DNA from: Roseovarius sp.
Lineage (GTDB): Bacteria; Pseudomonadota; Alphaproteobacteria; Rhodobacterales; Rhodobacteraceae
DNA: 64,000 bases
NCBI GenBank assembly: GCA_027493545.1
Contig: JAOSKR010000002.1
Coordinates: 62,001 to 126,000 of the forward strand
Direction: 5' to 3'
In this document: positions 40,072 to 49,058 of the stretch, in pieces
How the letters are laid out: each line of letters starts with the position of its first letter
How positions within the stretch are numbered: the first letter of the stretch is position 1
Notes under the pieces: generated by a model
Database searches by the model: none
What the model saw: the letters and a program-made list of their open reading frames with translations, nothing else
What the model was told of the DNA's origin: nothing
Translations under genes and position numbers: made by a program

Positions 40072-40138
40072 GTAGGCCGGGCTTCAGCCCGGCTTTCCGG
40101 CTTTCCGGCGAATGCCGCCGGGCTGAAGCCCGGCCTAC
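40072..40138. repeat. 22-bp perfect inverted repeat (same unit as at 24727)
   Basis: The arms 40072-40093 and 40117-40138 are exact complements, and each contains the palindrome GCCGGGCTTCAGCCCGGC. The loop has tandem GGCTTTCC. The remaining part of the 388-base gap 39890-40277 shows only GC-rich sequence without a gene. Confidence 0.9.
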
Positions 40139-40277
40139 CCGCTGCTGCCTGCGAGGCCTGCGCATTGGCGGTTTCATGAATGCGATCCACTGCGGCATAC
40201 GAGCGGCGCGCGCAATTGCGCCCTTGCCGGCGCGGCCGGGATTTGGAATAACCGCCCCGAGATCAAGGAGGTCGCCG

Positions 40278-40589
40278 ATGCCCGCCCGTATCTACAAGCC
40301 CGCGCGCAATGCCATGCAGTCCGGCCTCGCCCGGACCAGGCAATGGGTGCTGGAGTTTCCCAACCGCAGCGGGCGCGACATCGACCCGCTGATGGGCTGG
40401 ACCTCGTCCGCCGACACCCGCTCGCAGGTGCGTCTGCGCTTTCCCACCAAGGAAGCGGCGCTCGACTATGCCCGCGAAAACGGCATCGAGGCCATCGTGC
40501 AGGATCCGACCCCTCCGCGGCCCAACATCCGCGCGCGCGGCTACGGCGAGAACTTCTCGCCCGACCGCCGCGGCACCTGGACGCACTGA
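40278..40589 (+). CDS. Complex I accessory subunit, NDUFS4-like (ETC complex I family)
   Basis: 103 residues, intact. [25 protein letters not shown], then [36 protein letters not shown] and C-terminal [12 protein letters not shown] are the conserved blocks of the alphaproteobacterial homologue of mitochondrial NDUFS4 (18 kDa AQDQ subunit). It associates with NADH:ubiquinone oxidoreductase on the cytoplasmic arm. ATG 40278 follows a perfect AAGGAGGT. As usual in alphaproteobacteria it lies away from the nuo operon. Confidence 0.95.
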   Translation: MPARIYKPARNAMQSGLARTRQWVLEFPNRSGRDIDPLMGWTSSADTRSQVRLRFPTKEAALDYARENGIEAIVQDPTPPRPNIRARGYGENFSPDRRGTWTH

Positions 40590-40620
40590 ATCGGCCAAAA
40601 GAGCACGCGCACGGTTGCGT

Positions 40621-40647
40621 CAACCGGCCGCTATTGCCGGCCGGTTG
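40621..40647 (+). terminator. Probable terminator of the NDUFS4-like gene
   Basis: CAACCGGCC (40621-40629) pairs with GGCCGGTTG (40639-40647), 31 bases after the stop, followed by GCGTTGATTT, a weak T tract. Confidence 0.55.
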
Positions 40648-40695
40648 GCGTTGATTTACCCTTAACCCGTTCCGGAATAATCAAAAAGACACGGA

Positions 40696-41220
40696 ATGGG
40701 CAGTATGACACAGGCAACGCCGCGCCAGCGCGGCGGTTCGGGCAATGCCCGACATGGCGACCGGCATCTGCTGTCGCTGGGAAAGCTGCACTTTCTGGCC
40801 GCGTATTGCCCCTTGCACCGCAGGTTTCCGGCGGCTTGGCTCGCGCGCATCTTCGTGCCGGCGGTGAATTGTGACAGCGTGCGGTTTTTCGAGAATGACG
40901 ATGGCGATACCTGCGCGGCGCTGATCTGGGCGCGGCTCTCGGACGCGGCGGCCGAGCGCATGCTGAGCGAAGGCCGCCCGCCGGCGGCCGCGGACTGGGC
41001 GGCGGGCGAGAACCTGTGGTTTCTCGACCTGCTGGCGCCCTTCGGGCATGGCCGCGTGGTGGCGCGCCACATTGCCCGCAACCCACCCCCGGAACCGTTC
41101 CGCTTTGCCCGCATCGATGCGGCCGGCAAGCTGCGCAAGGTTGTGCGCGGCGACGTCACCGCGCGGCCGGGCGAGCGGCTGGGCGCCAGCGCCCCGCCAC
41201 CCATGGCCGAGGGCGTCTGA
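40696..41220 (+). CDS. HlyC-type toxin-activating lysine acyltransferase
   Basis: 174 residues. The family transfers an acyl group from acyl-ACP to internal lysines of RTX toxins in the cytoplasm. HLLSLGKLHFLAAYCPLHRRFP holds the catalytic His at residue 41, and the block DWAAGENLWFLDLLAPFG holds the catalytic Asp at 111; the spacing of 70 is as in HlyC/ApxC (His23/24 with Asp92/93). Other fits: CAALIWARLSDAAAERML and the C-terminal FRFARIDAAGKLRKVVRG. ATG 40696; a second ATG at 40705 is possible. The stop overlaps the VCBS-Hint gene start by one base, so that protein is the probable substrate or partner; no RTX toxin or type I secretion genes lie here. Confidence 0.88.
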   Translation: MGSMTQATPRQRGGSGNARHGDRHLLSLGKLHFLAAYCPLHRRFPAAWLARIFVPAVNCDSVRFFENDDGDTCAALIWARLSDAAAERMLSEGRPPAAADWAAGENLWFLDLLAPFGHGRVVARHIARNPPPEPFRFARIDAAGKLRKVVRGDVTARPGERLGASAPPPMAEGV

Positions 41221-42156
41221 TGGGCTTTCCCGTCCCCGATACCGGTTCGGTCACCGAAGACGACGATGTCGGCGGCGTCCTCACCGTCAGCGGCGACATC
41301 GACTACAGGTGGTTCGACGACACCGGCGACTGGACCGCCGAGACCATCACCGGCGCCTACGGCTCGCAACTCGTCATCGACGAGGACGGCAACTGGACCT
41401 ACACCGCCGACAACTCGAACCCCCGCGATCCAGGCGCTCGACACCGGCGAGACGCTGACCGAGGTCTTCAACGTCAGCTCGGCGGGCGGTGCCTCGACCG
41501 TCACGATCACCATCCACGGGGTGGACGAGCCGCCCTGTTTTGTCGCCGGCACGCCCATCGACACGCCCCGGGGGCCCCGGCCGGTGGAAAGCCTGCGTGT
41601 CGGCGACAGGGTGCTGACGCGCGATCATGGTGAACAGGTGATCCGCTGGACCGGCGCGCGGGTGCTGGCCCTCGACGGGCCCGAAGACGTGGCCGCGCTG
41701 TTCGCTCCGATCCGACTGCGCGCGGGCTGCCTCGGCCCCAATGTCCCCGCGTGCGACCTGCTGGTCTCGCCCATGCACCGCGTGGTGATCCGTCATCCGC
41801 TGGTGGCGCTCCTGACCGGCAGCGACGAGGTGCTCTGTCCGGCGCGGCTCTTGCTCAACGGGACCACAGTGATGCAGGATCGCGTCGCCGAGGTCAGCTA
41901 TCACCACCTGCTGTTCGATCGTCACGAGGTGCTGCGCTCGCATGGCTGCGACAGCGAGAGCTTCTATCCCGGCGAACTCGGTCTTGACGGCTTCGGCGCC
42001 GGCACCCGCGAAGAGGTGCTGACCCTTTTTCCGGAACTGCGCAGCCTTGCCCACGCCTACGGGCCGACGGCACGCCGCGTGACCAAGCGCCACGAGGCGC
42101 TGATCCTGGCTGACAGACTGGCGCGGGCTGCGCGGCCCGGCGACAAGGCCGCCTGA
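41220..42156 (+). CDS. VCBS-Hint domain protein (frameshifted)
   Basis: Corrected length 311 residues; one extra C in the CCCCC run near 41420 separates NSNP from AIQALDTGETLTEVF. Residues about 5-100 form one VCBS/cadherin-like repeat (VTEDDDVGGVLTVSGDI, then LVIDEDGNWTYTADN). From Cys106 (PCFVAGTPIDTPRGPRPVESLRVGDRVLT) a Hint_2 domain follows with VSPMHRVVI holding the block-type His. Hint_2 proteins are abundant in roseobacters and are thought to self-process, as inteins or hedgehog do. No signal peptide and no GGXGXD calcium repeats. ATG overlaps the acyltransferase stop. Likely secreted by a type I system encoded elsewhere (inference). Confidence 0.85.
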
Positions 42157-42244
42157 GGGGCGCCCGGCCGGGCGGGCGCGTGCCCGTCGCTGGCGCGACG
42201 GGCGGGTACTTCCAATCAGACGCGACACGCTATAGGCGAAAGCG

Positions 42245-43610
42245 GTGAGAGCGCCGTCGACATACCGCCACCACGCCCGTGCCGTTCTCGGCCTGGGGCT
42301 GCCGCTGATCGGCAGCCATGTGGCGCAGTTCGCCATCACCCTTACCGATGCGCTGATGCTGGGCTGGTATTCGGTCGATGCGCTGGCGGCCGAGGTGCTG
42401 GGCGGCACGTTCTTTTTCGTCCTGTTCCTGATGGGCTCGGGGTTCGCCTTTGCGGTGATGCCGCTGGTGGCTTCGGCGCGGGCGATGGGCGACGAGATAC
42501 AATTGCGTCGGGTGACGCGGATGGGTTTCTGGGCCTCGACCATTTTCGCGGTGGCGGTGCTGCCGGCGATGATCTGGTCGGAGCCGCTCTTTCTGGCGCT
42601 GGGGCAGGGGGCGGGCGTCGCGGCGCTGGCGGCCGAATACCTGTCGATCGCGGGGTTCGCGATTCTGCCGGCGCTGCAGGTGATGGTGCTCAAATCCTAT
42701 CTCGCGGCGCTGGAGCGCACGCGGGTGGTGTTGTGGGTGACCGTCGCCGCGGTGGCACTGAACGTGGGCGTGAACTGGCTGCTGATCTTCGGTCATCTCG
42801 GCTTTCCCGAACTGGGGGTGCGCGGGGCGGCCATCGCCTCGCTGTCGGTCAATATCGCCGCGCTGCTGGCGCTGGCGTTCTATGCGGCGGCGGCGTTTCC
42901 GCGACACATGCTCCTGCACCGGCTCTGGCGGCCCGATACGCAGGCGCTGGCCAGCGTCTTTCGTCTCGGTTGGCCGATCGGGCTGACCAATCTCGCCGAG
43001 ATGGGGCTTTTCGCCGCCTCCGCGGTGATGATGGGCTGGCTGGGCAAGGTGCCGCTGGCGGCGCACGGGATCGCGATGCAGGTCGATTCGGTCGCCTTCA
43101 TGGTGCATCTGGGGTTATCGAACGCCGCCACGGTGCGCGCGGGTCAGGCCTATGGGCGCGGCGACGGGCCGGGGTTGCGCGCGGGCGCGCTGGTGGCGCT
43201 GGCGATGTCGGGCGCGATGGCGCTGGCGACGGTGGTGCTGTTTCTGGCGGTGCCGGAATTCCTGATCGGCCTGTTCCTGAGCCCTTCCGAGCCCGACCGT
43301 GCCGGGGTGATCGCGCTGGGGACCGGGCTTTTGGCGGCGGCGGCGCTGTTCCAGCTCGCCGACGCGGCGCAGGTGATGGCGCTGGGCCTGCTGGAGAGGG
43401 GTGCAGGATACCCGCACCCCGATGATCATCGCCGCGCTCAGCTATTGGGGAATCGGAGTTCCGGCAAGCTACGTTCTGGGCTTTCCCCTCGGTCTTGGCG
43501 GGGTCGGGGTGTGGCTGGGCCTGGCGCTGGGCCTGGCCCTTGCCGGTATCCTCCTGCTGTGGCGTTTCTGGCGCCGCTCGGGCCGGGGTCTTGCCGCGCA
43601 GCCCGGCTGA
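42245..43610 (+). CDS. MATE-family efflux transporter (frameshifted)
   Basis: NorM-like inner-membrane cation-coupled drug exporter with twelve predicted helices. LGLGLPLIGSHVAQFAITLTDALMLGWYSVDALAAEVLGG opens the first half; the second begins FRLGWPIGLTNLAEMGLFAASAVMMGWLG. The frame breaks near 43400 just before VQDTRTPMIIAALSYWGIGVPASYVLGF, and the corrected gene ends at 43610 with about 454 residues. The start is GTG 42245. Its stop is ten bases from the stop of the convergent sigma factor gene. Substrate unknown. Confidence 0.92.
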
Positions 43611-43619
43611 GCCGGAAGG

Positions 43620-44322
43620 TCACAGCTTGCCGCGGGCGGCAAGCTCGCTCACCACCCGATCGGCCATCTTCGCGCAGCGGGTGCCGGCGAAGGGAAAGAC
43701 CGATGCAAATCCGCCCTCGACCTGCGACTCCAGGCTGGTGCGCAGATGCCTTCGGGCGCGATAGAGCCGGGTCCTGACCGTGATCGGGTTGAGCGACAGG
43801 TCGCGGGCGATCTCGCGAAGCTTGAGGCCCTCGACCTCGTACAGCAGGAAGGGCAGCCGCAAACTGGGCGGCAGGTCGGCAACCGCCTGCTCGAGCAGCG
43901 CGCGGATCTGGGCGCGGCCGGTCAGGCTTTCGGGCCCTTCGGGCGACTGGCCGGGAAAGGCCGAGGATCTGGGGGGTGTCGGGTTCGGTCACGGTGTCGT
44001 AGCCTTCCTGCGGGCGCGCGCGGCGTGCCTGCATCCGTGCGGTATTGATGGCGATGCGGGTGATCCAGGTCGAGAACTGCGCTCGCCCCTCGAAGCGGTC
44101 GAGGCGGGTGAAGGCGGTGAGATAGGTCTCCTGCACCGCCTCTTCGGCCTCGGCGTCGCTGGGCAGGATGCCGCGGGCGATGCGGAAGAGGCGCGGATTG
44201 AGCCGGCGGACCAGCTCGCGGACGGCGGCCTCGTCGCCGGCGCGAACGGCGGCGACGAGATCGGCTTCGGATGCGCTCTTCGGCAGCGGCAGGGCGGCCC
44301 GGCGGTCTGGCAGCGCGGTCAT
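43620..44322 (-). CDS. ECF-type RNA polymerase sigma factor (frameshifted)
   Basis: Start MTALPDRRAALPLPKSASEADLVAAVRAGDEAAV at 44320-44322. Region 2: LFRIARGILPSDAEAEEAVQETYLTAFTRLDRFEGRAQFSTWITRIAINTARM. The frame breaks near 43968 in a GGGGGG run; region 4 follows in the next frame: SLRLPFLLYEVEGLKLREIARDLSLNPITVRTRLYRARRHLR. Corrected, about 234 residues. The C-terminal tail includes FAGTRCAKMADRVV, so a metal- or redox-sensing Cys is possible. It overlaps the upstream cupredoxin gene by four bases. No anti-sigma gene is adjacent. Confidence 0.9.
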
Positions 44323-44846
44323 GGCTTGTCCTCCCCGATGCGTCCGCTCACGAGGATGTCGCCGACCTCCGGAAGGGCCGCGAACGCCTCGGGCGCGATG
44401 TCCTCGGAGGCGGGCGCCGGCCCTTCCCAGCCCGGATCGCCGGGGCGGCCAACGACGATGCGGCCGACCATCGCGGCCATCTCGTGCGGGATGCAATAGT
44501 AGTCGTAGACGCCCGGCGCGTCGAGCGTGACCTCGAAACTCTCGCCGGGCATCAGGAACCCGCTGTCCCAGGACGCTGCGGCGCTCGGTATCCGGCGCGC
44601 GCGGTCGTAATTGTCGGGGTGATAGGCGGTCGCGGTATGGCTGTTGCCGGCGTCCTCGTTGACGAACCGCACCGTGGTGCCCGGAGCGACGGCCAGCCCG
44701 TGCGGCGAGAACCAGATGCGCTCGCCGCGTGCGGTGCCGCGCATCGCGATCACCTCCGTCTGCGCGGCGCGCCCGGGGCGGGGCAGGAGGAGGGCGGCAC
44801 AAAGGCCACCCCCCAGAGCGAGGAACCGACGGCGTGCGGGTCTCAT
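44319..44846 (-). CDS. Periplasmic cupredoxin (plastocyanin/azurin-like)
   Basis: 175 residues, intact. The N-terminus [21 protein letters not shown] looks like a Tat-type signal. The type I copper site is visible: His in GNSHTATAYHP, and the loop YCIPHEMAAM giving Cys, His and Met (about 127-135). An extra C-terminal segment ends IGEDKP. Likely electron transfer or copper handling. It overlaps the sigma factor start (ATGA) and the upstream TTHB210-like gene stop by four bases, so all three genes form one unit. Confidence 0.9.
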   Translation of the reverse strand: MRPARRRFLALGGGLCAALLLPRPGRAAQTEVIAMRGTARGERIWFSPHGLAVAPGTTVRFVNEDAGNSHTATAYHPDNYDRARRIPSAAASWDSGFLMPGESFEVTLDAPGVYDYYCIPHEMAAMVGRIVVGRPGDPGWEGPAPASEDIAPEAFAALPEVGDILVSGRIGEDKP

Positions 44847-45262
44847 TTCGCCAGCCGCTCCTTGGCGGCGGCGTCATGGTAGAGAACCACATGCGCGTGC
44901 GGTTTTTCCACACCGGGGTGACCGGCGTTGTAGTAGATGTCGACGCCGCTGACGGTCTGCGAGCCCACGCCGAGCCCGTCATAGGCGGTGCCGTTTTCAA
45001 GCTCTTCGAGCGGCGTCATGTAGACCGTGGCCGAGAGTTTCCCGTCGTGGTCGTAGGACAGGAACGGGCCGGCGGGCAGCGTGGCGGGATCGACGAAGAG
45101 CGTGCCGAGACCAGGCAGGAACTCGGGCAGGGGCAGCACGTCGCTGACCTGCACGTAAGGCTCGCCCGGAGGTGCGGATTGCAACGCCTCTTCGGCGTGG
45201 CCGAAGGCCGGTGCGGTGACGAACAGGGCGGCAGCGACCGCCAGCGGGAGAGAATATCTCAT
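44843..45262 (-). CDS. Secreted TTHB210-like (DUF5602-like) protein
   Basis: 139 residues, signal peptide MRYSLPLAVAAALFVTAPAFG (1-21). The mature part GPFLSYDHDGKLSATVYMTPLEEL, then GSQTVSGVDIYYNAGHPGVEKPHAHVVLYHDAAA resembles the TTHB210-like family; in Thermus thermophilus TTHB210 is controlled by a neighbouring ECF sigma factor. That match is from pattern memory only. First gene of the unit with the cupredoxin and sigma factor genes, which supports a sigma-controlled target. The His-rich PHAHVVLYH may bind metal (inference). Confidence 0.7.
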   Translation of the reverse strand: MRYSLPLAVAAALFVTAPAFGHAEEALQSAPPGEPYVQVSDVLPLPEFLPGLGTLFVDPATLPAGPFLSYDHDGKLSATVYMTPLEELENGTAYDGLGVGSQTVSGVDIYYNAGHPGVEKPHAHVVLYHDAAAKERLAK

Positions 45263-45399
45263 GTCGTGTCCTTTTCCATTGATAGAGGGCCAGTCAAAGG
45301 CTCTCGAACCATTGGATGCAGGGAGGACCGAAAATGTTCGCGATTATTTTCGAAATATTTTCTGCGCCGCCGGCCGCAAGCCGGAATCGCGCCCGCGCT

Positions 45400-45810
45400 T
45401 CAGCCCTGGCGCGCCTTGATCAGGCGTTCGGCTTTCTTGCGCACCAGCACCGCGCGCAGGTCGTGCATCGCCAGCAACAGCGCGTCGGTGACCGCATCGA
45501 GCTGGTCGTCGTCGGCCTTCGATTGCGCCCAGTGGGTGGTGAGGTTGAGGTGGTCGATCGCGCGGCGGATGTCGTCGATGTCGCGCAGGGCGAGGATTTC
45601 GCGGCGCTCGGCCATCCATTCCTCGATCACCGCGATGTCGCGGTCGGTGAGCTCGCGCTCGCCCTGCGGCTTGATCTGGCCGTTGCGGATGTTGACGACC
45701 GCGATCTGGTCCATCTCGATGCGGCGCTGGCGGTTCTCGGTATCGACGAGAAACACCAGGGCGCCGTTCTCGCGCACCCGAAAATAGTATTCCGGCAACT
45801 CGTCCGACAT
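45400..45810 (-). CDS. Conserved alphaproteobacterial hypothetical protein
   Basis: 136 residues, no signal or membrane segment. Starts MSDELPEYYFRVRENGALVFLVDTENRQRRIEMDQIAVVNIRNGQIKP, with a beta-rich N-terminal half, then a charged helical half (LTDRDIAVIEEWMAERREILALRDIDDIRRAIDHLNLTTHWAQSK). I do not recognise a family with a function. Codon use equals its neighbours. It is downstream of the aspartate aminotransferase on the same strand with about 40 bases between, so probably co-transcribed. Confidence 0.82.
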   Translation of the reverse strand: MSDELPEYYFRVRENGALVFLVDTENRQRRIEMDQIAVVNIRNGQIKPQGERELTDRDIAVIEEWMAERREILALRDIDDIRRAIDHLNLTTHWAQSKADDDQLDAVTDALLLAMHDLRAVLVRKKAERLIKARQG

Positions 45811-45852
45811 TGCCCCTCGTTCGTTCGCCCCGCGTCGGGGCGCGTTCCGCCT

Positions 45853-47121
<1,269 letters not shown>

Positions 47122-47186
47122 TCAAACCCGAGCGGCCGGGGCTTGTAAAGACCATCCGTGGAGAATCGCGAGAGAAAGGACTGCCC

Positions 47187-47591
47187 ATGAACGCCGAAAC
47201 CAACGAAGGCTGGTACGACCCCGAGGCGACCACCTTTGGCGACCGGGTCGCGGGGGCGCGCGAACGCACCGGGATGAGCCAGGCCGATCTGGCCAAGCGG
47301 CTGGGGATCAAGCTCAAGACGCTTCGGGCGTGGGAAAACGACCTCAGCGAGCCGCGCGCCAACAAGCTGTCGATGATGGCGGGGCTGCTCAACGTCTCGC
47401 TGCTGTGGCTCCTGAGCGGCGAGGGCAACGGGCCGGCGGCGCCCGAGGACGGGGCCGAGCTGTCGAGCGACGTGGCCGATCTTCTGACCGAGATCCGCGA
47501 CATCCGTGCGCACCTCATGCGTTCGACCGATCGGCTGGGACGGCTGGAAAAGGCGCTGCGCCAGCAACTGAAGGAAGAGGCGGTTGCCTGA
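47187..47591 (+). CDS. XRE-family regulator with C-terminal coiled segment
   Basis: 134 residues. HTH at about 15-75: FGDRVAGARERTGMSQADLAKRLGIKLKTLRAWENDLSEPRANKLSMMAGLLNVSLLWLL. The C-terminal 35 residues (DVADLLTEIRDIRAHLMRSTDRLGRLEKALRQQL) form a probable coiled coil for dimerisation. ATG 47187 follows AGAAAGGA. It overlaps the sdhE start (TTG at 47584), so the two are co-translated. Target unknown. Confidence 0.92.
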   Translation: MNAETNEGWYDPEATTFGDRVAGARERTGMSQADLAKRLGIKLKTLRAWENDLSEPRANKLSMMAGLLNVSLLWLLSGEGNGPAAPEDGAELSSDVADLLTEIRDIRAHLMRSTDRLGRLEKALRQQLKEEAVA

Positions 47592-47865
47592 GCCGCGCGC
47601 CGCGGGCGAGGATGCGGGCGACCGGCTGAAACGGCTCCGGATGCGCTCGATACGCCGCGGCATCCGCGAGATGGACCTTATTCTCGGCCGCTTTGCCGAC
47701 GGCGCGCTGGCAGATCTGCCGGAGGACGAGTTGCGGCTTTACGACGTTCTCCTGGCGGAAAACGATCACGATCTCTACCAGTGGGTAAGCGGACAGGCCG
47801 CGCCCCCGGCGCGGTTTTCCGCCCTCATCGCGCGCATCGCGCGTCTTTCGGCTCCGGCTGGCTGA
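47584..47865 (+). CDS. sdhE: FAD assembly factor SdhE
   Basis: 93 residues, TTG start overlapping the XRE gene by eight bases. LRMRSIRRGIREMDLILGRFADGAL carries the family motif R-G-x-x-E-x-D, followed by DEL..YDVLLAENDHDLYQWVSGQ. SdhE promotes covalent flavin attachment to succinate dehydrogenase in the cytosol. No sdh genes are in the window. The coupling to an XRE regulator is worth noting. Confidence 0.93.
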   Translation: MPEPRAAGEDAGDRLKRLRMRSIRRGIREMDLILGRFADGALADLPEDELRLYDVLLAENDHDLYQWVSGQAAPPARFSALIARIARLSAPAG

Positions 47866-48005
47866 GCCCGGTTTTCGCGGTCTTTCGCGGCCGTTTACCC
47901 GTTCTTGGGGGTTTGCGGGCTATCACGGGCTCTGTTGCTGAACTTGACGGAGCCGAGGATGAGCTTGCACACCCCCCCGCGCTGGCGGCCGAACAGCAGA
48001 GTTTC

Positions 48006-48458
48006 ATGTCGGGCTATCTCGATGCGCTGGCGCTGGTGGAACGCCTGCACCGGCTGCTGCTCGATGTCATCAAGGACGAGTTCGAGCGTCTCGGCGTGCT
48101 TGATGTCAATGCCGTGCAGGCGCTCCTGATGTTCAATGTCGGCGACAACGAGGTCACGGCGGGTGAGCTCAAGACGCGCGGTTATTACCAGGGCAGCAAT
48201 GTCAGCTACAACCTCAAGAAACTGGTGGACATGGGCTACATGCATCACCAGCGCTGCGAGATCGACCGCCGCTCGGTGCGGGTGCGGCTGACCGAAAAGG
48301 GCCGCGGCATCCGCGAGATCGTCGCCCGCCTGTTTGCCGGGCACGCGCGCGGGCTGCAGGACAAGGGCGTGCTTGGGGTCGACGGGATCGACCGGATCAA
48401 CGCCTCGCTGCGCCGGGTGGAACGGTACTGGAGCGACCAGATCCGCTATATCTACTGA
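48006..48458 (+). CDS. MarR-type winged-helix regulator (start probably upstream of a frameshift)
   Basis: In this frame MSGYLDALALVERLHRLLLDVIKDEFERL starts at 48006 and gives 150 residues. The winged helix is VNAVQALLMFNVGDNEVTAGELKTRGYYQGSNVSYNLKKLVDMGYMHHQRCEIDRRSVRVRLTEKG, typical of alphaproteobacterial MarR relatives such as the LdtR group. An ATG at 47959 with GAGG in front would give MSLHTPPALAAEQQSF joined to this frame if one C is restored to the seven-C run at 47972-47978; this is probably the true start. Confidence 0.85.
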   Translation: MSGYLDALALVERLHRLLLDVIKDEFERLGVLDVNAVQALLMFNVGDNEVTAGELKTRGYYQGSNVSYNLKKLVDMGYMHHQRCEIDRRSVRVRLTEKGRGIREIVARLFAGHARGLQDKGVLGVDGIDRINASLRRVERYWSDQIRYIY

Positions 48459-48553
48459 CACGGCCGCCGGGGCTGGGCGGGTTGCGCCAGATCGAAACCT
48501 TTCGCGGCCCGCCGCCCGTGTTGCAGATCGGCCGCTCCGGCGGGCCTTCAGGC

Positions 48554-48981
48554 TCACCAGTGGCCGGTGTTCTCCATGCTGGCCCAGGGCTCCTGCGGCG
48601 CCAGCGCCTCGCCTTCCTGCAGCAGTTCGATCGAGATGTTGTCGGGGCTGCGCACGAAGGCCATGTGCCCGTCGCGCGGCGGGCGGTTGATGGTCACGCC
48701 GTTTTCCATCAGGTGCCGGCACATCTCGTAGATATTCTCGACCGAATAGGCGAGGTGGCCGAAATGGCGGCTGTCGGAGGGCAGCCCTCGTCGCCGTCCC
48801 AGTTCCAGGTCAGCTCGACAGGGCAGTCCTCCTGCCCCTCGGGCGCCATGAAGATCAGCGAAAAGCGGCCGGCGTCGCTGTCGATGCGCCGGGTTTCCCT
48901 CAGCCCCAGAAGCTCGTAGAATCGCATGGATTTTTCCAGGTCCTTGACCCGGACCATGGTGTGCAGGTAGCGCACGCGCAT
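48554..48981 (-). CDS. gloA: VOC-family lactoylglutathione lyase (glyoxalase I-like, frameshifted)
   Basis: Start [27 protein letters not shown] at 48979-48981, the usual GloA opening with the metal His. The frame breaks near 48787; the next frame continues [59 protein letters not shown] and ends ENTGHW at 48554. Metal ligands: His in LHTMV, Glu in CPVELTWNW, His in FGHLAY, Glu in SIELLQ. Corrected, 142 residues. Detoxifies the methylglyoxal-glutathione adduct in the cytosol. Confidence 0.93.
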
Positions 48982-49058
48982 TGTCTGTCTCCTTTTGACG
49001 GTTCGGAAGAGGATAGGCGTGGCGAGCCGGTTGTCGAGGCCGGGGCGGCCCGGTGGGA

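Noticed and set aside
37875..40589. A 904-residue open frame that would fuse gamma-glutamyltransferase to the NDUFS4-like subunit
   Set aside because: The fusion depends on one missing G near 39872; with it ggt ends normally at 39889. The complex I subunit has its own perfect ribosome-binding site, and the linker is palindromic repeat DNA.
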